From positions 1 through 64,000 of the forward strand of contig JAHBUX010000005.1 in the NCBI GenBank assembly GCA_019637855.1: a DNA stretch of 64,000 nucleotides, in the 5' to 3' direction. The translations under genes were made by a program, and so were the position numbers. This document shows positions 11,400 through 19,362 of this stretch, piece by piece (positions within the stretch are counted from its first letter, which is position 1; every line of letters starts with the position of its first letter). A model generated the notes under the pieces. It had not been told where the DNA came from. It was given only the letters and a program-made list of their open reading frames with translations, and searched no databases. The DNA is from Bdellovibrionales bacterium (GTDB lineage Bacteria; Bdellovibrionota; Bdellovibrionia; Bdellovibrionales; UBA1609).

Positions 11400-11859
11400 A
11401 GTAGCGCTCGCGCAACACTTCCATGGCCATAATGGCTTTGCAGCCCGGGCACGGGACTTCTTCAGCAAAGGAGATCAGGCCAGTCGTGTCGAACTCATGG
11501 CCGCGGGTCAAGAGTACGCGGTCTTCATAGCCGCAGCCCTCGCAGTAATAAGGCACATAAAACGAATCCACGCGGGCGTATTCCGGTAGAAATCCAGCCA
11601 GAATATTAATCTGATTCATAATGGCCGGGCTGCATTTCACCAAACTGACGCCTCCCTTCGTTTTTGCCTGGGCTCGGATCCAGTGAGCCCACTTGCGACA
11701 GCCTAGAGAGTTGATCATGGTTAGTTTTTCTAAGCAGATCTCAAGCTCTCCTTGAATAACTTCGGGAAACTCGGGCAACTGGCAATTCTCGTCCAAGACG
11801 CCCTCCAGGGAAAGATGAACGTCACGACCGACATTGGTGATTTTAATCGTTAGGCTCAT
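11371..11859 (-). CDS. STAS-like domain fused to a zinc ribbon
   Basis: Residues 1 to about 98 read as a STAS (anti-anti-sigma-like) domain: a short beta start, then the strand-turn ICLEKLTMINSLGC, where Ser51 sits at the position that is phosphorylated in anti-anti-sigma factors (usually DSSG). The C-terminal third carries two CxxC pairs (Cys106/Cys109 and Cys137/Cys140) spaced like a zinc ribbon. STAS domains usually switch partner kinases or phosphatases by serine phosphorylation; the zinc ribbon suggests a nucleic-acid or protein docking surface. The gene follows the MBL hydrolase gene by 9 bp, with AAGGA in front of the ATG, so the two are probably one operon. The assignment is from motif spacing only and is moderately secure. 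Confidence 0.65.
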   Translation of the reverse strand: MSLTIKITNVGRDVHLSLEGVLDENCQLPEFPEVIQGELEICLEKLTMINSLGCRKWAHWIRAQAKTKGGVSLVKCSPAIMNQINILAGFLPEYARVDSFYVPYYCEGCGYEDRVLLTRGHEFDTTGLISFAEEVPCPGCKAIMAMEVLRERYFKFLARKGA

Positions 11860-11868
11860 GTCACATCC

Positions 11869-12840
11869 TTACAGCTGAATGATTTCGCCCTCGCGGGCAA
11901 AGCGCCACACCAAATCCGATGTTTTCAATCCAGATTGCCTGCGGGCTTTTAAAAGCTGATCAAAGTATTGCCGAGTTTGATCCTCAGCCTGGCCGATCGC
12001 TTCACAGTCGGAAGACGGATCGTGGTGAACGAACAACGCCAGCTTCACTTGTTCGCGAAGAGCGATATCGATTCCCGTGGGACCACTCGAATGCCCCCAA
12101 TTGATTTTCTCGAGAGCTTCCCCAAAGGAATATTGGGCATCGAACACCATAAGATCGGCATCGCGATAAAGGCCCACATCCGGACCTAATTCTTCGCGCG
12201 TGATGCGTGTGCACTCAGTATCTACCGCCCAGGCCAGACTGCGGCCACCACCCTCGACACGAACACCCCAACACGGATCTGGATGATCGAGCTGATATGG
12301 AGTGATTTCGAGCTCGCCGATGCGGGCTTTTTCGCGCGGCTTGAGCTTGTGAATCCGAATCTGCTTTTGCACCACTTCGTAAGGCACAGGGAAGGTCGGT
12401 TTACGAAACACGGAGCGCAACGACTCTTCTAGATCGTCATGGACAGCGTAGCAGTGAATCGTCCTGCCCTTCATGTACAACGGCGCAAAGAATGGAAGAC
12501 CGATCAGATGATCCCAATGAAAGTGCGTGAAGTAGATATGAAACTCGTTGCACTGCGGTTCGGTCTTCATGATGAGATCCGAAAAAACGCGCAATCCGGA
12601 ACCGCTATCGATCAACAGCCGCGTCGAACCATGGGTAACTTCAGCACAAGAGGTGTTGCCGCCGTAGCCGCCCGTGAGATGTGTGGGTAAAGTCTCTATG
12701 AATTGGCGAGCGGTGATAGGAAGGTTCTGATCTTTCAAACGCTCGAACTGCGCCAGCACTTCTTCCAAACGCAAACGTAGGCGCTCCGGCGTTACCGGCG
12801 CCGGCAACGAACCGCGCACTCCCCACAGTCTAACCCGCAT
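11869..12840 (-). CDS. MBL-fold metallohydrolase
   Basis: The 323-residue protein contains the metallo-beta-lactamase signature THFHWDH (His106, His108, Asp110, His111), preceded by GGNTSC and LIDSGSG, and further metal-ligand candidates in the C-terminal half (VDTEC, and FVHHDP near residue 280). The N-terminal pattern MRVRLWGVRGS is typical of the PhnP/RNase Z-like branch often called beta-lactamase superfamily I. Such enzymes hydrolyse phosphodiesters, including cyclic nucleotides. The exact substrate here is unknown; cyclic nucleotide, RNA and cyclic phosphate are all possible. No export signal is present. AAGGGG precedes the ATG. It is the first gene of a two-gene unit with the STAS/zinc-ribbon protein, which suggests a regulatory partnership. 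Confidence 0.85.
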   Translation of the reverse strand: MRVRLWGVRGSLPAPVTPERLRLRLEEVLAQFERLKDQNLPITARQFIETLPTHLTGGYGGNTSCAEVTHGSTRLLIDSGSGLRVFSDLIMKTEPQCNEFHIYFTHFHWDHLIGLPFFAPLYMKGRTIHCYAVHDDLEESLRSVFRKPTFPVPYEVVQKQIRIHKLKPREKARIGELEITPYQLDHPDPCWGVRVEGGGRSLAWAVDTECTRITREELGPDVGLYRDADLMVFDAQYSFGEALEKINWGHSSGPTGIDIALREQVKLALFVHHDPSSDCEAIGQAEDQTRQYFDQLLKARRQSGLKTSDLVWRFAREGEIIQL

Positions 12841-12924
12841 GAATTCCCCTTAAGAATCCATTTTAAACCATGAGGAGTCAGGCACAACCCAGACGCGACA
12901 AGAGGCCGAGTGAGCGACCTAGGT

Positions 12925-13479
12925 CTAGCGGTTGAAGACCAAACGATGGCGCGAGTTCTTGTTGCCGCGGCGGATTTTAAACGCCAACGCCATTAGGCTT
13001 AGCGCCGAGACCAGCACCAACCAGAAGCGCCAGTTGCCGGCTGTGCGAGCCCACAACGAAGAATCGACTTGAGCCGACTCCATAAACGGCGGCGGTGGAA
13101 TCACCGGCGCGCTGACCACAGGGGACGGCGCGATCGATCCCATACCCGATCCGCCGCCCATATTGATGTCATTACCCACTTGAGCCACGGCTAAAGTTTC
13201 TTTCGCCTTCACCCGCTTAGCGATGTGTTGACGCGTGGACTTGCCTGCCTTTTTTGCGTACTTAGTACGCTTCTTTTTCTTATTCTTGGCTTTGAAATGC
13301 GAAGACTTTTCGAATTGAGCCGGCTCTTGGTAATTATAAGAGCTTTCTACGATAGGCTCTGGAGTTTGGAAGGCTTGTGCATCCTGTTTCACTTGTTTGG
13401 CCGAACAGGCACCCAAAAGAACAATCGACGTCACTAGTGCGCCGATCTTTGTCGTCGAATTCATCGTCAGATTAAACAT
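12925..13479 (-). CDS. Lipoprotein with proline-rich region and C-terminal membrane anchor
   Basis: The start at 13479 follows a good AAGGGAAGG site; an internal ATG 15 bp later has none. The signal peptide ends in the lipobox LGAC, with Cys25 as the lipidation site. After it come a Gln/Ser-rich stretch, a strongly basic segment near residues 60-90 (KKKKRTKYAKKAGK), and a Pro-rich region near residues 120-135. A hydrophobic helix (about residues 150-168) follows, with a basic tail ending LVFNR. An N-terminal lipid anchor and a C-terminal transmembrane helix in one 184-residue protein is unusual; the topology could form a tether or a loop. The Pro-rich/basic part could bind peptidoglycan or another polymer. 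No family recognised. Confidence 0.7.
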   Translation of the reverse strand: MFNLTMNSTTKIGALVTSIVLLGACSAKQVKQDAQAFQTPEPIVESSYNYQEPAQFEKSSHFKAKNKKKKRTKYAKKAGKSTRQHIAKRVKAKETLAVAQVGNDINMGGGSGMGSIAPSPVVSAPVIPPPPFMESAQVDSSLWARTAGNWRFWLVLVSALSLMALAFKIRRGNKNSRHRLVFNR

Positions 13480-13547
13480 AAAGCCTTCCCTTCTTGGGTA
13501 AACACTTCTGAGGGGGGAAGTAGCAAGATCGAGTCCAGCCTGATAGA

Positions 13548-14327
13548 ATGGGAAAACCTATGCGTAAGATCATGGTCTTCCAGCATGTGGCTCACGAACT
13601 TCTGGGCACGCTCAATCCGATGCTCAAGGCGGCGGGTTTTCGTATTCGTTACGTGAACTTCGGCCGCCATCCCGACTTTGTACCTTCTCTTGAAGGCTAC
13701 AACGGCTTAGTGATCCTAGGCGGTCCCATGGGGGTCTACGAGAGCGCTCATTATCCTCATATACAGGTCGAACTCAAACTGATCGAGCAAGCGCTTAAAA
13801 TGGACATCCCCATATTAGGTATTTGTTTAGGTTCGCAAATGTTGGCGCATGTTCTGGGATCAAACGTGCGTAAGGCCGATTCCATGGAGTTGGGATGGCA
13901 CAAGGTTCACCTGCATGAGCCGGGCAGTGCAGACCCTTTGTTTGGCGCGTGGGCGAAGTCAGAGAGCATCTTTCAACTACATCAAGATGCCTTTGAGCCG
14001 CCACGTGACACTCACCACCTTGCCTGGTCTGATTTGTGTCCTGGACAGGCCTTTCGCTATGGAACAAAGGCCTATGGATTTCAGTTTCACTTGGAGGTCG
14101 ACAAAGCGATGATCCACCGTTGGCTCACAATTCCGGCCAATAAGAAGTTTTTAACGGAAGGTGGAGGACTGTTTAGTGGCGAACAGGTGGTGAGGGAGAC
14201 AGAGCAGCACATGGCCAGGTCATTGGCTTTGAGTCAGCAAACGTTCGCTAAGTTTATTGAGATCTTCCAATTGCCCGAGCGTCCCGAATTGCTCGGCTCG
14301 GATCACGGCAAACCCCGCCGCAAATAG
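13548..14327 (+). CDS. Class I glutamine amidotransferase (GuaA-like domain)
   Basis: The 259-residue protein is a stand-alone triad amidotransferase. The nucleophile elbow GICLGSQMLA holds Cys93. The His and Glu of the triad are His181 and Glu183 in the segment QFHLEVD. LGGPMGVYE near residue 58 forms the oxyanion-side loop. Relatives hydrolyse glutamine and pass ammonia to a partner, or act as gamma-glutamyl hydrolases on peptides or polyamines. No synthetase domain is present, so it is not a full GMP synthetase. Two in-frame starts are possible, 13548 and 13560; GGGA sits upstream of the second. No operon partner lies on this strand, and its end is 3 bp from the convergent lysozyme-like gene. 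Confidence 0.85.
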   Translation: MGKPMRKIMVFQHVAHELLGTLNPMLKAAGFRIRYVNFGRHPDFVPSLEGYNGLVILGGPMGVYESAHYPHIQVELKLIEQALKMDIPILGICLGSQMLAHVLGSNVRKADSMELGWHKVHLHEPGSADPLFGAWAKSESIFQLHQDAFEPPRDTHHLAWSDLCPGQAFRYGTKAYGFQFHLEVDKAMIHRWLTIPANKKFLTEGGGLFSGEQVVRETEQHMARSLALSQQTFAKFIEIFQLPERPELLGSDHGKPRRK

Positions 14328-14330
14328 TTC

Positions 14331-15299
14331 CTAACGCGCGCACATCAAAGCTTTTTCCATCCAAGCCAAACGCTTCTGCCAACCGTCGGTCGTGCCTTTG
14401 ATACAGCGGGTGACACACTTCACGGCCCACTCAAGATATTTCTTGGAACGGTAGGCCTCACAGGGTTTGAACTTGGCGAGCAACGCCATATCAGAAGATG
14501 CATCGACATGCTGGCCACAGCGCCCGCGCCAATAGGCCATGGTGGCGTCGACCATCAGTTTTTCGGAGGCGATCTTGCGCTTGGTGGTCGGATCTTGAAT
14601 TTCCCACTTCACCACAGCCAAGCGCGAGGGATCATCCAAAATACCGTAGAGATTGGCACTCATCCCTTGCGTGACCAGGTACTCATCCTTCATCGCTTTG
14701 ATGTCAGCTTTGTTACAAACTTCCTCGATTTGCTGCCGCTTTCCCTTGGGCCCGTACTCCCAATAGGCTTTCCATGTCGGCGTTTGGCCGGAGTACATCT
14801 GATTCAGATAGTGGATGGTTGAAAAGTAGTTGTCGCAGCGGGAAATCTGAATAATCCCCCGTCCACGAAAGGAGCCAAATTTAGAGGACACTTTGGCGCC
14901 TTTCTGCGCTTTGAAGTGTTTGTCGTTGGTATCGGCCATAATAAAATGCGCGATCGGATCGGCGCCGGCCTTCACGAATTGTTTGGCTTCGGTCATTTGC
15001 GTAAAGCCACCGGATTCTTCAATGGCTTGCGAGTAAAACATCGCCCGCTCAAACAGAGAAAAATTGAACTCTTTAAAGCCATCTTCCATGGCTTGCGAGA
15101 GCACTTTGATCATCGAGAGTGCAGCCGGTTGCTTGATCATCTCGTGGTTGTTGTCGGTACGCAGGCGAATGCACTCGAACTCACGCTCCACATCATTGGC
15201 CGCCGACGCCGAAGGGGCTGGTGGAAATATTCCCAAATCGGCCTTACCGATGCTATCGGCCTGAGCGGAGAATGCGAAAAAAAGCAAAAAGAAACGCAT
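14331..15299 (-). CDS. Exported GH19/lysozyme-like murein enzyme
   Basis: The 322-residue protein begins with a short Sec signal peptide (cleavage after AFSAQA). The mature part shows the lysozyme-superfamily layout used by GH19 chitinases and lysozymes. An AIEESGGF helix places a candidate catalytic acid at Glu94 or Glu95. The turn GRGIIQIS (residues 146-153) matches the GRG-x-IQ(I/L)(S/T) substrate-cleft motif of that family. Several Cys are present near residues 155, 195, 245-265 and 290-320 and may form disulfides in the periplasm. A predator-like bacterium could use it to remodel its own or another cell's wall, but this is inference. Translation initiation looks weak (only AAAG near the ATG). 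It is transcribed alone, away from the tRNA gene. Confidence 0.7.
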   Translation of the reverse strand: MRFFLLFFAFSAQADSIGKADLGIFPPAPSASAANDVEREFECIRLRTDNNHEMIKQPAALSMIKVLSQAMEDGFKEFNFSLFERAMFYSQAIEESGGFTQMTEAKQFVKAGADPIAHFIMADTNDKHFKAQKGAKVSSKFGSFRGRGIIQISRCDNYFSTIHYLNQMYSGQTPTWKAYWEYGPKGKRQQIEEVCNKADIKAMKDEYLVTQGMSANLYGILDDPSRLAVVKWEIQDPTTKRKIASEKLMVDATMAYWRGRCGQHVDASSDMALLAKFKPCEAYRSKKYLEWAVKCVTRCIKGTTDGWQKRLAWMEKALMCAR

Positions 15300-15385
15300 C
15301 TTTAGAGTTTACGCAGGCGGCGCAGCGCTCTCAAGCTTCGCTAGGCCTTGCCAGGCCCATGGACTGGGCCTAAAACCAAGAAAAC

Positions 15386-15462
15386 GACCACGTAGCTCAG
15401 TTGGATAGAGCACTAGTTTCCTAAACTGGGGGTCGCAAGTTCAATCCTTGCCGTGGTCGCCA
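15386..15462 (+). tRNA. tRNA-Arg (anticodon CCT)
   Basis: A complete 77-nt cloverleaf folds here. The acceptor stem GACCACG pairs with CGTGGTC, and the D arm is GCTC...GAGC. The anticodon stem CTAGT/ACTGG carries loop TTCCTAA, giving anticodon CCT (reads AGG, Arg). The T arm GCAAG-TTCAATC-CTTGC is standard, and the discriminator is G. The 3' CCA is encoded. tRNA genes are frequent integration sites, and an AT-richer islet starts immediately downstream. Confidence 0.93.
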
Positions 15463-15481
15463 TTCTCTTCGATGAAGCACC

Positions 15482-15502
15482 GCTTAACCGCAGCGGTTAA
15501 GC
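15482..15502. repeat. Perfect 10-bp palindromic repeat downstream of tRNA-Arg
   Basis: GCTTAACCGC and its exact reverse complement are separated by a single A, 20 bp after the tRNA. There is no T-tract on either side, so it is not a standard terminator. It could be an operator, a processing or termination hairpin for the tRNA transcript, or a recombination core at the edge of the islet. No second copy was seen in the window. Confidence 0.6.
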
Positions 15503-15558
15503 AGCGCACCGTAGCCCCCTCAAACCAAAATGACAACCGGTCATGGGGCGATATTTGC

Positions 15559-16998
15559 CTAGAGAACTTGAAGTGCACGACAGAGATTGTCGGCATATCT
15601 GTAAGCTGGCAATTGAATATGAGCCACTTTTGATTGAAGTACGAGCTCGGGCAAAATAAAGACCGGCACTACGAACTGTTGATCTTCAAACTTACGTATG
15701 GCGCTCGCATAGCGGCCTAGGCGCCGATTCATATTCTGGTCATGCCTCACCTGTTGCAGGCTCTTAAGAAGCTTTTCTCCGGGGAAAGGAAAAAAAGAAT
15801 TTGGAATAGCGAGAGACCAAATATGCAAAAAAGAATCGGGATCCGAAAAGAAAGAACCGGTATCCGTCGCAATTATGTCAAAACTCTTCCTATCACCGAC
15901 AACTTCCTTCAACGGTCGATAGTCCACTTGGGCCAATGCCCTGCCTTTCCATGTGAAAGCTGTTTCAATGTCTTTTTTAAATATCTCAGGAAAGACGTTC
16001 GATGGCAGCCAAATGCGCAACACTTGGCCGCTCAACTCTCTCGCCAGCAGAGTAGGCTCACGTGAAGTCGAGTCTACCTGTTTTCCTTGATAGTAGGAGG
16101 GGGGTAAAAGGCCCGACGGCATCAATCGCGCTTGAGACGCGTAGATCGGATACCTAGTAGAGAGTTTTGCAGCCGCCTCTTTGAGAAGATGCGCGACCTC
16201 GATACGTACCTGAGACTTAGCAAATATTGGATGGCTTTCGCGCATTTCGAAAAAGACACTATTTAAACTATTGAAAGAGCGTGAATCATATCCTTCTGGT
16301 TCATTCAGAGCTAAGCGATCCCTCGCAGTTAAGCCAATAACTAAGTCCACATCCTTCGCCATTAACCGTGTGCCTAAAACACTTGGTTCATCCACAACGT
16401 CCACTACAATTCTCGCACGTTTGGTCTGGCGCTCAGTCACTAGGTACCGTTTGTTGGCAGCTATCCGTTCAATCAAAAAATCAGGATGATGGTCCTTAGG
16501 CCAACGTTCCTTCGGAATCTGAAATTCAATAGAAGAAAGAAGATAGACAAAAGCGGCATAAGGCTTTCTCAAAGAAAATACGAGCTCTGAAGAATCCCTC
16601 CCTACCGACACTCCCTTGTGCTCAAGAAGATCAACCAAAAGCTTACGATGAAATCCGGAATCCGGACGTTCCATTAACATTTTTATCCACTCGATTACAT
16701 CTTTAGCAACGAAGCCTGACTGCTTGCGAAGTCGGATATGATACTTCTTTCCCGAATCGGTAAGCTTCCACGACTCCGCCAACTCGCCCTGCACACCTCC
16801 CTGATTGTCTAATCGAAATAAACGCGGATGGATGCAAGCACCTAAAGAAAATTCATATGGGTTATAAGCTCGTGTGGGATCTAAGTCTGCCCGAAATCGG
16901 CCGTATATAATGAGACGGATAGGATCATTAGCACTAGCCGCACTGGTGACAAAAATCAGAGTGGCGCAAATCATTGATCGCAGTTGAAAACGACTCAT
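15559..16998 (-). CDS. Oligopeptide/dipeptide-type ABC substrate-binding protein (SBP family 5)
   Basis: The 479-residue protein has a Sec signal peptide ending SAASA (about residue 23). The mature sequence follows the family 5 solute-binding layout: a start with LDPTRAYNPYEF, then LFRLDNQGGVQGELAESW near residue 70 and the strand LRKQSGFVAKDVIEWI, which matches the family's FSDG.PVTAEDV region. Members bind peptides or nickel in the periplasm and hand them to an ABC permease; some have moved to signalling. No permease or ATPase gene is adjacent, so it is an orphan binding protein. It is transcribed away from the exported peptide/LanM-like gene pair, sharing a gap of only 36 bp. Codon use looks more AT-rich than in flanking genes. 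A role in sensing or importing a peptide made next door is a hypothesis. Confidence 0.8.
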   Translation of the reverse strand: MSRFQLRSMICATLIFVTSAASANDPIRLIIYGRFRADLDPTRAYNPYEFSLGACIHPRLFRLDNQGGVQGELAESWKLTDSGKKYHIRLRKQSGFVAKDVIEWIKMLMERPDSGFHRKLLVDLLEHKGVSVGRDSSELVFSLRKPYAAFVYLLSSIEFQIPKERWPKDHHPDFLIERIAANKRYLVTERQTKRARIVVDVVDEPSVLGTRLMAKDVDLVIGLTARDRLALNEPEGYDSRSFNSLNSVFFEMRESHPIFAKSQVRIEVAHLLKEAAAKLSTRYPIYASQARLMPSGLLPPSYYQGKQVDSTSREPTLLARELSGQVLRIWLPSNVFPEIFKKDIETAFTWKGRALAQVDYRPLKEVVGDRKSFDIIATDTGSFFSDPDSFLHIWSLAIPNSFFPFPGEKLLKSLQQVRHDQNMNRRLGRYASAIRKFEDQQFVVPVFILPELVLQSKVAHIQLPAYRYADNLCRALQVL

Positions 16999-17034
16999 TG
17001 CCTAATGTATAACGTCCGGGCCAGGAGGCGTCTA

Positions 17035-17235
17035 ATGAATAGATATCTAGTGCGAATTTCAGGAATGCTAATGCTAGCTTTATCCTTTGTTTCATTTTTG
17101 AAAGCTGCGTCGACTTCCGAAGAAAACTCCGCATCCCCAGTCTTTTTAGATATCGATGTCCTTGAAGCAAGACCATCCACTGCACCCTTAACTATGGCCT
17201 GCGTTGAACATCTATCTGTAAATGAACCGTCATAG
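17035..17235 (+). CDS. 66-residue exported peptide, candidate substrate of the LanM-like enzyme
   Basis: The start at 17035 is set by a perfect AGGAGG (17023-17028) six bases upstream; an earlier in-frame ATG at 16984 has no such site. The first 24 residues form a Sec signal peptide (MLMLALSFVSFLKA then AST). The remaining about 42 residues hold many Ser and Thr and a single Cys, with a tail STAPLTMACVEHLSVNEPS. The gene's last 14 bp overlap the start of the LanM-like gene in another frame, so the two are translationally coupled. Ser/Thr plus Cys in the tail is what a dehydratase substrate would need, but a Sec signal on a lanthipeptide precursor is unusual. Alternatives are a secreted accessory protein, or an N-terminal part cut off by a frameshift. 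Confidence 0.65.
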   Translation: MNRYLVRISGMLMLALSFVSFLKAASTSEENSASPVFLDIDVLEARPSTAPLTMACVEHLSVNEPS

Positions 17236-18277
17236 TCTTTCCGAGCCCCATAACTTCGGTCGCCGCGTTACTCTTACTTCCAGTGGCGATCTAGTTAAAC
17301 CAAGGCCACTCTTCTGGGAGTGGCTTTTTTATTCGTCTAATCCATTTCGCCAAGCGCTTGACAACCTAAGTATTGCTGAGGCACTTCCGCTTCTAAAATA
17401 TTCAGGCACCATCATCGCCGAAGGCCAAGTAGAAAGACTCTTACTAACTCCAATCGAATCAGTATCGAATCTAAACCTTCATTCCGTCGGCTCCTGTATA
17501 GCCATATATTCATTTTTCGGCATCTCTGATTTGCACAGAGAAAATATGATGTTTGGCAAAGATGGTGCTGGCACTTTTCGTTTTTGCGCCATTGATATTG
17601 AAGACTTCTTCGGCGACTTCTCAGATGCCGGTCAAACAGGACTACTTCCTACCGTCAGTGTCCCGCGGGCACTTTGTGGGCTCAGTGAACTTTTGCAACG
17701 GAATGACACAAAAGACAGTTTGAATGCGGCCGCCGCATGCTGTGCCGGCTTTATCAAAACAATGGCCACCCTTTCAGAAAACGAAACCTACCTAACACAA
17801 CTGATGCTCAGCCTTCTGACCGGCCAAAATATTCCCATACGTATAGTGGCGAGAAAGACCCTTAGCTATACCCGCTTCCTGCAATCCGCAACTCTACCCC
17901 AGCCGCCGGAGTCCCCTTTTTGTGAGCCCGAGCTTGAACAGCTGACTCGAGGGGACGTGCCTTACTTCTTCCGCTACCCAAACAGCTCTCAAATTCTGAT
18001 GTGGACGGAACCGACACGAACCAAAGATGTAACCGAGATAATGAACGCACAGTTTGATTTTTTGCAATGCCGACTAGTTAAAAATGGGCAGCTTCAGAAG
18101 CGCCGTTTTCTGAATGATCTTCTCCAACGCGGAGCTTTACAGATCTTGCGAGCGTACTTAACAAATGCAAAACAAAACTCATTGGGACAGTTCGGTGACA
18201 TCATCGTAAAAACCATGAATGGCTTAATTCACCTCGATACCGGCCGTCTGAAGCTCTCTTGCAAACCTATGGCCTAA
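17222..18277 (+). CDS. Stand-alone LanM-type dehydratase (DUF4135) without cyclase domain
   Basis: The 351-residue protein reads clearly as the kinase/lyase core of class II lanthipeptide synthetases. In order: HNFGRRVTL then VKPR (Lys26); SDLHRENMMFG (Asp103, His105, Asn108); AIDIEDFF (Asp125); the elimination-site pattern IRIVARKT with Arg207 and Thr213 six apart; YTRFL; and GDVPYFF (245-251). These correspond in order and spacing to the CylM residues K274, D347, H349, N352, D364, R506 and T512 known to phosphorylate Ser/Thr and then eliminate phosphate. Full LanM proteins have about 240 residues before this core and a LanC-like cyclase after it; both are missing. An in-frame TAA directly precedes the ATG, so the short form is real unless a frameshift occurred. 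No good ribosome-binding site is present, which fits coupling to the upstream peptide gene. Confidence 0.8.
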   Translation: MNRHSLSEPHNFGRRVTLTSSGDLVKPRPLFWEWLFYSSNPFRQALDNLSIAEALPLLKYSGTIIAEGQVERLLLTPIESVSNLNLHSVGSCIAIYSFFGISDLHRENMMFGKDGAGTFRFCAIDIEDFFGDFSDAGQTGLLPTVSVPRALCGLSELLQRNDTKDSLNAAAACCAGFIKTMATLSENETYLTQLMLSLLTGQNIPIRIVARKTLSYTRFLQSATLPQPPESPFCEPELEQLTRGDVPYFFRYPNSSQILMWTEPTRTKDVTEIMNAQFDFLQCRLVKNGQLQKRRFLNDLLQRGALQILRAYLTNAKQNSLGQFGDIIVKTMNGLIHLDTGRLKLSCKPMA

Positions 18278-19362
18278 CGGCCTCGCAACAAATAATCAAA
18301 TTGCGGCGTTACAAACGAAAATTCGGGATAGCTTTCTTTGTCTTTTGTCTCACCATCCGTACGCGCCATAACTAATGGACATGTAGAACTGAAGGCTTCC
18401 TTGTTTACAATATACAGGTGATGCGCCTCGAGTTTTGTCTCGATGCTATCAGGAGCGGTCGTAAAAGTACTAACAGCGCCGGAAGGAGTCTTGTAGTCAA
18501 CCTTGTGCGCAACAACGGCCACGAGTTTGTACCGCTCTTTAAATGTGCCCCTCAAGAGTTGTCCAAGAACATCTATATTCTTAAGATAAGCGATACTGGA
18601 TTCCAATTGACGAGATTCGTATAACAAGTGACCGAGATGAGCCCACACCACCGCTTGTCTATCCGAGACCACCAGATCCTGTACCATTTTAAACATGGCG
18701 ACATCCCGTGCAGAAAAGATCGACTCCATGCCTCGGCCTGCCTTCGAGTAGACATCTGCCCACATTCTTACGATGCGGTAAGCACGTCTATGTGCATCTG
18801 ACTTAGATCCATCGAGATCATTCACCTCGGCCAAAATCTGATTGAGATCCGTTTGTGTTTGTATATCCAAGCTCTTGGCCAAAGCTCGACGCTCAAAATC
18901 TTTCAAGAATACAGGTTCTGCAAAGCGCGCCAGCGCAGTACGCTCTGGGAACGCCCGAGACAGTTCTTCAAACTCAGCCGTAGGCTGGCGTATATCAAAT
19001 CCCTTGAGCTCAATTCTCCCAGGAGAAGACTTATTGATGTTAGAAAAAATGTTAAGGGCCTCCAGCATGCCGGGTGTTTGCCAAACTAGATAAGTCGCAT
19101 TCAAGTCATTGGCGAGAACCTGCTGTCCTTGCTGAACTTTCCTAGCCGCAATAGACAAGGTTGCATGTGGCGTCTCCAAAAGAACACGTAGGGGTTTAGA
19201 TCCATATTTGGCCAGTCCGAGAACCACCTCAGCCGCCAGACGGTGAAGCTCACTGCTGCCATGAGCAGATTCCCCCAATCCCACAAGAGGCGAAGAAATG
19301 AGCCCCTTATCAGGTTGCAGGCCGGGAACGGAGCTAACTTTAGTAAAACCTTTGGCCACCAT
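18274..19362 (-). CDS. Erythromycin-esterase family (EreA/EreB-like) hydrolase
   Basis: The start at 19362 is chosen because AAGGAG lies seven bases upstream; a longer frame to 19503 would overlap the divergent kinase gene and lacks support. The 362-residue product contains LVGLGESAHGSSE (Glu31, His34), LLETPH (Glu63) and WAHLGHL, matching the Glu/His catalytic set of EreB-type esterases, plus ARDVAMFKMV, where family members carry an Arg and a helix lining the cleft. The family hydrolyses macrolide lactones, but its fold is shared with ChaN and TIKI-type proteases, and many members sit in biosynthetic clusters with unknown substrates. No signal peptide remains with this start, so it would be cytoplasmic. 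It converges on the LanM-like gene with a 4-bp overlap. Possible roles are tailoring or resistance; neither is shown. Confidence 0.8.
   Translation of the reverse strand: MVAKGFTKVSSVPGLQPDKGLISSPLVGLGESAHGSSELHRLAAEVVLGLAKYGSKPLRVLLETPHATLSIAARKVQQGQQVLANDLNATYLVWQTPGMLEALNIFSNINKSSPGRIELKGFDIRQPTAEFEELSRAFPERTALARFAEPVFLKDFERRALAKSLDIQTQTDLNQILAEVNDLDGSKSDAHRRAYRIVRMWADVYSKAGRGMESIFSARDVAMFKMVQDLVVSDRQAVVWAHLGHLLYESRQLESSIAYLKNIDVLGQLLRGTFKERYKLVAVVAHKVDYKTPSGAVSTFTTAPDSIETKLEAHHLYIVNKEAFSSTCPLVMARTDGETKDKESYPEFSFVTPQFDYLLRGR

Noticed and set aside
16984-17034. Upstream extension of the exported-peptide gene
   Set aside because: The earlier ATG has no ribosome-binding site and would put a basic stretch before the signal peptide; AGGAGG at 17023-17028 selects 17035.
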